NCBI GenBank assembly: GCA_022361095.1
Contig: JAKSBO010000771.1
Span: 1 to 5,718 of the forward strand
Reading direction: 5' to 3'
DNA from: Desulfobacterales bacterium
GTDB taxonomy: Bacteria > Desulfobacterota > Desulfobacteria > Desulfobacterales > Desulfobacteraceae
Length of the DNA stretch: 5,718 bases
The notes beneath the pieces are model-generated. The model was not told the origin of the DNA. It did not search any database and saw only the letters and a list, made by a program, of their open reading frames with translations. Below, piece after piece: positions 1 through 4,856 of the stretch (position 1 is the first letter of the stretch; each line of letters begins with the position of its first letter). Position numbers and translations under genes: made by a program.

Positions 1-353
1 ACCTGGACGGCAACCAGGCCGCTTTTTTCTGCCAGGGCAGAGACGTTCTCTTCATCAAGCAGCAGACCGTTGGTGGAGATACAGGTCATGATATTCTTTT
101 CATGGCACTTCTCCAGAATCCGGTAGAAATCAGGCCTGATAAACGGTTCGCCGCCGCCGAAATTAATCTGAAACACAGTGGCCGCACTGAGTTGATCAAT
201 CAGATCAAAGGCTTCCCGGGTGGACAATTCGTTTTCAGCAGGCAGTCCGGAGTCCGAAAGACAATGGCTGCACCTCAGGTTACACTGCTGGGTCACTTCC
301 CAGGTCAGGTTGACAGGTGCACTGAGCCCTTGCTCAACATATCTATTGCTCAT
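1..353 (-). CDS. mftC: Mycofactocin radical SAM maturase MftC, N-terminal part (cut by window edge)
   Basis: The first 117 residues are visible; the rest lies left of position 1. The protein opens with APVNLTWEVTQQCNLRCSHC, so the radical SAM 4Fe-4S cysteines are C24, C28 and C31 (CxxxCxxC). They are followed by LSDSG, as in MftC proteins. The SAM-binding glycine motif GGGEP is at residues 66-70 and a STNG beta-strand motif at 93-96. Known family role: MftC acts on the C-terminal Val-Tyr of MftA, first by oxidative decarboxylation of Tyr and then by forming a Val-Tyr C-C bond, with MftB's help. The ATG at 353 is chosen because AAGGGG lies 7 nt upstream and the gene overlaps the end of mftB by 11 nt, which suggests translational coupling. 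The SPASM-type C-terminal half expected for the family cannot be checked here. Identification rests mainly on the adjacent mftA and mftB plus the N-terminal motif. A related RiPP maturase is the only serious alternative. Confidence 0.93.
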   Translation of the reverse strand, partial: MSNRYVEQGLSAPVNLTWEVTQQCNLRCSHCLSDSGLPAENELSTREAFDLIDQLSAATVFQINFGGGEPFIRPDFYRILEKCHEKNIMTCISTNGLLLDEENVSALAEKSGLVAVQ

Positions 354-591
354 ACACAAACCCCTTTTGCACAAGTTGCCTGAGAAACGTCAGAATAATT
401 TTCTTTTGCGCATCAGGCAACGACGCCAGCACCTTTTTTTGAACAGAATCCTTTTGGAAAAACCGGCAGGTCAACACAGAGCCTGTCTCTGCAAAAAGAA
501 GCTTTGGCCCCAGGGAGCTGTAAAAGAGCAGGCCGAACGGCTCCTGTCTCACCTGGCTGGTGGGCCGCAACACAAAGGCAGGGGCGTTCAT
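343..591 (-). CDS. mftB: Mycofactocin precursor-binding protein MftB
   Basis: This is an 82-residue protein. Residues 14-33 (VRQEPFGLLFYSSLGPKLLF) match the conserved VRxExFGxLxY region of MftB, a small PqqD-like RiPP recognition element. MftB binds the MftA leader and delivers it to MftC; it has no catalytic activity of its own and is cytoplasmic. The C-terminal half (residues 46-80) is basic and probably helical, as in winged-helix RRE folds. The ATG at 591 is preferred over an in-frame TTG at 609. The ATG begins 2 nt after the mftA stop codon and has GGAG 10 nt upstream, while the TTG has no ribosome site and would overlap mftA. The Shine-Dalgarno bases are themselves the codons for the last Gly-Val of MftA. 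The gene sits between mftA and mftC and overlaps mftC by 11 nt. The length is slightly short for the family but looks complete. Confidence 0.92.
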   Translation of the reverse strand: MNAPAFVLRPTSQVRQEPFGLLFYSSLGPKLLFAETGSVLTCRFFQKDSVQKKVLASLPDAQKKIILTFLRQLVQKGFVYEQ

Positions 592-593
592 GA

Positions 594-746
594 TCAGTAG
601 ACTCCGCAAATCCCGTCTATGGCCAGTTCTTCAATTCTGATTTCATCAATAATGCAGGGGGCTTCCTGGGCGTTCTCCACGGTCTCGCCGTCAACCTTTG
701 CCGCTTGTTCCGTACTTTTTGTTTCCTGGGATCTAGTCTTTTCCAT
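594..746 (-). CDS. mftA: Mycofactocin precursor peptide MftA
   Basis: This small gene encodes 50 residues beginning MEKTRSQETK and ending EELAIDGICGVY. The C-terminal IDG-x-CGVY is the signature of the mycofactocin precursor. The terminal Val-Tyr becomes the redox-active core after MftC crosslinking and later peptidase trimming. The usual Met of GMCGVY is Ile here (GICGVY). The N-terminal part (residues 1-30) is polar and low in complexity, a typical leader; an extra Cys is at residue 31. The ATG at 746 is chosen because GGAG lies 9 nt upstream. A second in-frame ATG at 761 would add five residues (MEKRI), but its ribosome site is much weaker. The gene lies 32 nt after the dehydrogenase stop and 2 nt before mftB, so it is co-transcribed with both. 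Genes this short are often missed by automatic annotation. Confidence 0.96.
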   Translation of the reverse strand: MEKTRSQETKSTEQAAKVDGETVENAQEAPCIIDEIRIEELAIDGICGVY

Positions 747-778
747 TATACGTTTCTCCATGTAATACATATTGGCCT

Positions 779-1921
779 TTAATCTATTTCACAGACCCAG
801 CGGCCTTTAATCTGCCGTTTATCCATGGCCTCGGCCACATCGTTGATCTCTTCCAGTTTAAACCTGTCCGTGATCAGCTTGTCCAGTTTGAGATCATGGT
901 TCATTGCCATATTGACCAGGCGGGGAATATCATCATGGGTGGAGATGGCCCCATAGAGATTGCCCTTGATGGTTTTTTGATGCAGGGGCAGCAGCATCAG
1001 GGATAAATCGGTTGTCTGGTCGTGGGGGGTGATGCCCAGAATAATGAGTTCGCCGCCGATACTTGTGGACCAGTAGGCCTGGATGATTGCGCCGGGGTCG
1101 CCTTTGGCCTCAAATACATACTCTGCACCGCCGCCCATAATGGTGCCGTCGTCCATTTTTTCACCGCCGGTAAGCAACTGGATGGCCGGTACCGGATCCT
1201 CTTTGGAACTGTCGATAAAATGGGTGGCACCAAATTCCATGGCCAGTTCCCGCTTGCTGCCTTCAATATCAACGGCAATCAACGGATAGGCATGGCGCAT
1301 GGCGGCCGCCCGCAAAATATTAAGCCCGACACCGCCAAGGCAGTAAACGGCCACAGGAGATCCGGGGGGAAAGGCGGCGGTATTAAACACCGAACCCCAG
1401 CCCGTGGGAACGCAACACCCCATGAGTGCGGCCTGTTCCAGGGGGAACTCTTTGGGCATGGGAATGACCGCCCGCTCGGGGACCACCGAGTGCGTTGAAA
1501 AACAGGAGACAAAATTGCCATGCCGGACCACATCGCCCTTGGCATCCCTTATGCGGGAGGTGCCGTCGAGCAACATGCCCTCCAGAAAATAACTAAAACT
1601 GGTGGTGCAGATATTGCCTTTGCCCCTGCGGCAATTGGGGCAGTGGCCACAGGGAACCATCCAGGTGACACCGACATGGTCTCCCTTCTGCACAGTCGTA
1701 ACGCCCGGGCCGACAGCTTCAACAACACCCGCACCTTCATGGCCGGCAACCAAAGGCATCTTGATGGGAATTTCGCCTTTCAACAAATGCAAATCAGAGT
1801 GACAATACCCGGTATGGGTGTACTTGACCAGCACCTCGTTCTCCTTGGGCGGATCAAGCTCTAAAGTCTCGATGGAATATTTCATACCGGGTTCCCGTAA
1901 AACAGCGCCTTTGATCTTCAT
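779..1921 (-). CDS. Zinc-dependent MDR alcohol dehydrogenase, mycofactocin-associated (probable nicotinoprotein)
   Basis: This 380-residue protein is full length for the medium-chain dehydrogenase/reductase family. Catalytic zinc ligands are C40, H61 (GHEGAG) and C169 (MGCCVPTGWGS). Structural zinc ligands are C91, C94, C97 and C105 (CGHCPNC followed by C). The coenzyme domain has YCLGGVGL at 193-200, and D218 closes the second strand, which favours NAD over NADP. The CVPTGWGS stretch and the overall layout resemble NDMA-dependent alcohol dehydrogenases linked to mycofactocin. These hold NAD(H) tightly and pass electrons to mycofactocin. The match is from memory of the family, not from a search. 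Oddities: the first Gly of the usual GxGGVG is Cys194, and Cys170 stands where Gly is usual. The ATG at 1921 is chosen because AAAGGAG lies 5 nt upstream and MKIKGAVL is a typical MDR start. The frame stays open upstream to an ATG at 2110. The gene heads the mft operon. The alcohol substrate is unknown. Confidence 0.93.
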   Translation of the reverse strand: MKIKGAVLREPGMKYSIETLELDPPKENEVLVKYTHTGYCHSDLHLLKGEIPIKMPLVAGHEGAGVVEAVGPGVTTVQKGDHVGVTWMVPCGHCPNCRRGKGNICTTSFSYFLEGMLLDGTSRIRDAKGDVVRHGNFVSCFSTHSVVPERAVIPMPKEFPLEQAALMGCCVPTGWGSVFNTAAFPPGSPVAVYCLGGVGLNILRAAAMRHAYPLIAVDIEGSKRELAMEFGATHFIDSSKEDPVPAIQLLTGGEKMDDGTIMGGGAEYVFEAKGDPGAIIQAYWSTSIGGELIILGITPHDQTTDLSLMLLPLHQKTIKGNLYGAISTHDDIPRLVNMAMNHDLKLDKLITDRFKLEEINDVAEAMDKRQIKGRWVCEID

Positions 1922-2019
1922 AACATCTCCTTTAGGAATTTTGGGTCTCTCTATTGTTCTCTTTTTGCAACCGGGATTGGACCATAGCACGACAAAACCT
2001 GATCCGCAACATGTATAAA

Positions 2020-2037
2020 TAGTTGATTTATCAACTA
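2020..2037. promoter_or_regulatory. Perfect 18-bp palindrome between divergent genes, candidate operator
   Basis: TAGTTGATTTATCAACTA has two perfect 8-bp arms around a 2-bp centre. It lies 98 bp upstream of the dehydrogenase start and 104 bp upstream of the divergent radical SAM gene. It is close to AT-rich, promoter-like bases: TATAAA at 2014-2019 on the plus strand and TATACA at 2012-2017 on the minus strand. A dimeric repressor bound here could control both directions. The arms hold TTGAT/ATCAA, but the spacing of 2 is wrong for an FNR site, which needs 4. Actinobacterial mft loci carry a TetR-type regulator (MftR), but no such gene is in this window, so the binding protein is unknown. The symmetry is directly visible; the function is inferred. 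Confidence 0.5.
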
Positions 2038-2131
2038 AATCCTCAATCCCCAAAATGCCATCAATGCTTGGTTGCCCCCTGCGTTCTATTTTGGTAATGG
2101 AAAGCGGCATATTTTATTTTTATTCCACGAT

Positions 2132-2137
2132 GAGGTG
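2132..2137 (+). promoter_or_regulatory. Ribosome binding site of the radical SAM/SPASM gene
   Basis: GAGGTG lies 4 nt before the ATG at 2142. It is the only good Shine-Dalgarno sequence in the leader and fixes the start of the plus-strand gene. Confidence 0.75.
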
Positions 2138-2141
2138 ACAT

Positions 2142-3248
2142 ATGAATCCGGAACAGGCGCTTGACAGACTCACCCAATGCGGTGTGGTCCCCGCAAACAG
2201 GCTTATCATTGCCCTTACCCGCCACTGTAATTTAACATGCAATCACTGCTGGTTGACATCCGGCCCAAACTCTTCTCTGAAACATGTGGATGCAACGCTG
2301 TTAAAAAAGACCCTCTCCCTCTGGGTTGATGCCGGTGTGCAAACCCTCTGTCTTTCAGGGGGAGAACCGCTCACCCATCCCCGGTGGCAGGAAATTCTCA
2401 CCCATTGCGCACAATTTCCTTCGATTCACCACCTGCGATTGCAAACCAATGGAACGCTGCTGACCCCCAAAATCGTAAACGGCCTGACAAATCCCGTGTT
2501 TGCCAACCTTCATCTGCAAGTCAGCCTTGATGGTGCACAGCCTGCCACCCACGACCTTGTCAGGGGCAAAGGAAACTTTGCAAAAACCATGAACGGCCTG
2601 CAACTGCTTTCAGACGCGGGGCTGGGGCCGCGCACAACAGTATCGTTTACGGAGATGGCCCATAATTTTGAAGAACTGCCCCTGCTGTTTCCCATGATGG
2701 CGGAACTGGACATCGGCCATGTGGTGAGCGGCACCCTGATACAGGGAGGGAGGGCACTGGCCCGGGCCCTGGACCTTCCATCACCCAAACAATACGCAAA
2801 CCTGATAGAGCGATTCTCACATGATGCACAACTGCGGGCCGTCTATAAAAAAATCGGGAATACATCCTGCCTGGAATGGTACGCCTCCCGCCGTGAAACA
2901 TCAGAACACCATTGCGCCAACTGCATGGAATCGCCTTATATTTCGGAGGAAGGGACTCTTTTTCCCTGCGGCCTTTTATCTGTTACAAACTACGGTATTG
3001 AAGGGGTGTGGAACTGTTCTGTGGCATCTGTTGCGCAAAAAGCAGAGGTCCGGTGGGCAGGCCTCAACGCGTTGAGCAGACAACGCGCGGACAATATCCA
3101 AGGGTGCATGGCCTGTACAGGGCGGCTGCATTGCCAGGGCGGCTGCATGGCCAGACTTGCCCGGCAGACCGATAATTTTTTGGCAGTGGAAGACCGGTGC
3201 CGGCTCAGAAAGCAGGTGTATGCCTTACCGGCCCTGCCCAATCTATGA
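2142..3248 (+). CDS. Radical SAM/SPASM domain protein, substrate unknown
   Basis: This 368-residue protein carries the radical SAM cluster motif C29-NLT-C33-NH-C36, the SAM-binding SGGEP at 72-76, QTNG at 101-104 and QVSLDG at 126-131. The C-terminal SPASM domain is complete. C261-x9-G-x4-C276 is followed by C322-x2-C325-x5-C331-x3-C335 and a final C353, the classic seven-cysteine pattern that binds two auxiliary 4Fe-4S clusters. C258 and C292 are additional cysteines. SPASM proteins mostly modify ribosomal peptides or protein side chains (AlbA, PqqE, MftC and anSME are examples). The gene is transcribed away from the mft operon across a shared 220-bp region, so joint regulation is plausible. 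It is not MftC: the mftC start is seen separately at 353 and the cysteine surroundings differ. There is no signal peptide or membrane segment, so the protein is cytoplasmic. No precursor peptide is recognisable next to it, and the function cannot be assigned. The start is fixed by GAGGTG at 2132-2137. Confidence 0.92.
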   Translation: MNPEQALDRLTQCGVVPANRLIIALTRHCNLTCNHCWLTSGPNSSLKHVDATLLKKTLSLWVDAGVQTLCLSGGEPLTHPRWQEILTHCAQFPSIHHLRLQTNGTLLTPKIVNGLTNPVFANLHLQVSLDGAQPATHDLVRGKGNFAKTMNGLQLLSDAGLGPRTTVSFTEMAHNFEELPLLFPMMAELDIGHVVSGTLIQGGRALARALDLPSPKQYANLIERFSHDAQLRAVYKKIGNTSCLEWYASRRETSEHHCANCMESPYISEEGTLFPCGLLSVTNYGIEGVWNCSVASVAQKAEVRWAGLNALSRQRADNIQGCMACTGRLHCQGGCMARLARQTDNFLAVEDRCRLRKQVYALPALPNL

Positions 3249-3329
3249 TAGAAGACGGATGAGAATTCTAAACCATATTGTAGCGTATTTTATTCCGATC
3301 ATGGGCCTCTAATACAGGGAAATATTCGA

Positions 3330-3343
3330 TGTCTGTTCAGACA
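3330..3343. repeat. Small inverted repeat in the convergent intergenic region
   Basis: TGTCTGTTCAGACA has perfect 6-bp arms around TT. It lies 82 bp past the stop of the radical SAM gene and has no T-run after it on either strand. It could be a weak hairpin in the 3' untranslated RNA, a protein site, or chance. No gene is visible in 3249-3469. Confidence 0.3.
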
Positions 3344-3402
3344 CTATGACAGGTTCGTATGTGGCTTGGGAACTGACTATATGGATTGAGATTCTTTACC
3401 GG

Positions 3403-3457
3403 AAAACCGCCTGAACCGGAGTGAAACGGCGGAGTCATTACAATCCGGTTCAGGCGG
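3403..3457 (-). terminator. Rho-independent terminator of the outer-membrane channel gene
   Basis: The arms CCGCCTGAACCGGA (3407-3420) and TCCGGTTCAGGCGG (3444-3457) form a perfect 14-bp stem. Read on the minus strand, the stem starts 12 nt after the stop codon at 3470 and is followed directly by TTTT (3406-3403). The 23-nt loop is long for an intrinsic terminator and the T-run is short. Even so, the GC-rich stem and its position directly after a stop make the call good. On the plus strand no T-run follows, so any effect on the radical SAM transcript would be weaker. Confidence 0.8.
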
Positions 3458-3469
3458 GAATAAGCAGCT

Positions 3470-4408
3470 TTAGAATGCATACATGAATTTAAACCAGTAT
3501 TTTTCGCCCCTGGGCCTGTTCTCAACGTTGGTATCAAACTGCACCTTCAGGTTAAAAAACATGTTTTTGTAGTTGTACTGGATGGCAGGACCGATAGAAA
3601 GTGCTTGGCCCTTGCTCTTGCTGACATTGTCCCCCGAAAGCTCGTCATCCGTGGCCTGAAGATAGACCATGCCGTTGAGGCCGAACATCCAGTTGCCGAT
3701 GTGCTGTCCAACCAGGTAATCACAGATAAATTCATTTCCCGTGGTGTAATCGGTATCCGGATTTTCAAAATTGACCAGATACAGCAGTTTTGCCGAAAGT
3801 TCAAATCCCCCGTCAGAGATATAGGTCAGATCCAGAATCGGCGACACAGTCCAATAGTTTCGGCCGAGACTTGCCGCATCACCGGAGTCGTATTCTCCCA
3901 CAGGAAGCCAGACATCCAGTGCGCCGATCACATGAAAATTTTTGTTCAGATGCCATCCTAAAACCACTGCGGAGACTTCAATATCGCCAAGTCCGCTTGT
4001 GGAGTCATCAACCCCCCTCTCGACAATTTCAGCCTGGGAAGTAAGCACAGGTATAATGACATGCCAGGCCACATCGGCTCCGAACAGTTTCATGTCCGAG
4101 ACATAGATAAAACGGAAAGCCGCCCCGGTAACATTAAGGTCAAAATCCACAGGCGATTTATTGCCGTCGCCGTCCATTAATTCATCCGCAGTGTAATGAA
4201 ACGCATAAACAATGGGATAAAACCCCGGTCCGGGCAAGGCACCCGACATGAAATCCTCGTTCCCGCCCAAATAGGCAGAACCGCCCCCTTCAGCGGCAAA
4301 TGCACCGTGAAGCGGAAAAAAAAGCATGGCCAGAATAAGCATGAAACCTGAAACCGATTTTAACAACGTTTGAGCATACGCGTTCCCGAAAAAAATAACT
4401 TTCTGCAT
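3470..4408 (-). CDS. Outer-membrane channel of the phenol-degradation MetA/SphA-like family
   Basis: This 312-residue protein has an N-terminal signal sequence: basic residues up to K17, a hydrophobic core at 22-33 and probable cleavage after AFA at residue 38. The mature start EGGGSAYLGGNEDFMSGALPGPGFY (residues 40-64) is typical of the Phenol_MetA_deg family, and SGLGDIEVSA (138-147) is another family hallmark. Alternating hydrophobic strands through the rest and a final aromatic residue (FMYAF) fit a beta-barrel inserted by the BAM machinery. Proteins of this family occur near genes for breakdown of aromatic and other organic compounds and are thought to admit hydrophobic substrates. Direct transport evidence is limited. 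The ATG at 4408 has AGGAGG 9 nt upstream, which fixes the start. A strong terminator follows the stop, and 448 bp separates the gene from the regulator, so it is probably a single-gene transcript. Its substrate may be that of the nearby dehydrogenase (inference). Confidence 0.85.
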   Translation of the reverse strand: MQKVIFFGNAYAQTLLKSVSGFMLILAMLFFPLHGAFAAEGGGSAYLGGNEDFMSGALPGPGFYPIVYAFHYTADELMDGDGNKSPVDFDLNVTGAAFRFIYVSDMKLFGADVAWHVIIPVLTSQAEIVERGVDDSTSGLGDIEVSAVVLGWHLNKNFHVIGALDVWLPVGEYDSGDAASLGRNYWTVSPILDLTYISDGGFELSAKLLYLVNFENPDTDYTTGNEFICDYLVGQHIGNWMFGLNGMVYLQATDDELSGDNVSKSKGQALSIGPAIQYNYKNMFFNLKVQFDTNVENRPRGEKYWFKFMYAF

Positions 4409-4626
4409 GAAAAATTGCCTCCTGATCTCGTTTTCTTTGTTATCCCTACTCGCATTAATCAGAACGATTCTTCACATAGAAACACTATGGATTGCAACCA
4501 TATTTTTTTGTATTCCCATACATAAGGCATATCCCAATAAGAGATGTTCAGCCTTGAAAAACAGTTATTTATTCTTAATTTACAGAACCTTATCAAAAAT
4601 GGCTTTTTATTCACCGATCCCGTTGC

Positions 4627-4642
4627 TGACTGCCGGCTGTCA
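4627..4642. promoter_or_regulatory. 16-bp near-perfect palindrome, possible activator site
   Basis: TGACTGCCGGCTGTCA pairs at 7 of 8 symmetric positions, the only mismatch being the fifth base of each arm. It lies 219 bp upstream of the outer-membrane channel start. That distance and size would suit an enhancer site for the adjacent sigma-54 activator. No matching sigma-54 promoter was found downstream, so the role is speculative. Confidence 0.3.
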
Positions 4643-4810
4643 ATAGCGGCATTAACCGGGGAGCTGCGGTTTTGATAAAGCCGAAGATGAAATCCTCGTG
4701 GCTTCCTTGAAGGCTAAAATTTTAAGTAAAAATTGTTTAAATCAGGATCTCACACAACGAATTCTTGATTTAGCACTATACATCAGTTCCAGGGGGGGGT
4801 GAACCCGGAT

Positions 4811-4856
4811 AATATCGCCAAGTTCCACAAGTGAACAGGCATGGGAGCCCGATATT
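4811..4856 (-). terminator. Weak hairpin directly after the activator gene
   Basis: AATATCG (4811-4817) and CGATATT (4850-4856) are inverted repeats that begin at the base next to the activator stop codon (4857-4859). Inside the loop, GTTC (4822-4825) and GAAC (4833-4836) can form a further stem. No T-run follows on the minus strand, so this is not a standard intrinsic terminator. It may protect the 3' end or be chance. Confidence 0.3.

Larger units (their letters stand above)
4409..4856. other. AT-rich intergenic region without a convincing gene
   Basis: This 448-bp stretch separates the end of the sigma-54 activator gene from the start of the outer-membrane channel gene, both on the minus strand. 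It must hold the promoter of the channel gene. I found no clear sigma-70 or sigma-54 promoter: no GG-N10-GC element with good flanking bases. Visible items are a 16-bp imperfect palindrome at 4627-4642, a small inverted repeat CATAG-N5-CTATG at 4475-4489, an AT palindrome TAAAATTTTA near 4715-4724, an 8-G run at 4792-4799 and a hairpin at 4811-4856. Plus-strand open frames here lack ribosome sites and look accidental. Confidence 0.7.

Noticed and set aside
592..609. Upstream TTG start adding six residues to MftB
   Set aside because: There is no Shine-Dalgarno sequence before it and it would overlap mftA. The ATG at 591 has GGAG at a suitable distance.
1022..1498. Long plus-strand open frame opposite the dehydrogenase
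   Set aside because: It lies antisense within a well-supported enzyme gene, has no family resemblance, and is explained by the codon composition of the dehydrogenase.
1970..1990. TGG...TTGCA on the minus strand upstream of the dehydrogenase, possible sigma-54 promoter
   Set aside because: The distance between GG and GC is 13 instead of the strict 10.
2023..2034. FNR/CRP-type site in the divergent region
   Set aside because: TTGAT and ATCAA are present, but only 2 bp separate them; FNR sites need 4.
2068..2082. TTGG...GC on the plus strand upstream of the radical SAM gene, possible sigma-54 promoter
   Set aside because: The spacing is 9 instead of 10, and the bases around GG and GC do not fit the consensus.
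3259..3312. 17-codon open frame after the radical SAM gene as a possible precursor peptide
   Set aside because: It has no good ribosome site, no Cys, and no leader-core layout.
4601..4615. GG-N10-GC spacing on the minus strand, possible sigma-54 promoter
   Set aside because: Only the GG and GC pairs match; the flanking TGGCAC and TTGCA bases do not. It is also only about 12 bp from the candidate enhancer palindrome, which is too close.
4407..4646. Plus-strand open frame for a 79-residue hydrophobic peptide
   Set aside because: It has no ribosome site, starts inside the start codon region of the channel gene on the other strand, and its hydrophobicity follows from AT-rich DNA. It also runs through the region that must hold the channel gene's promoter.
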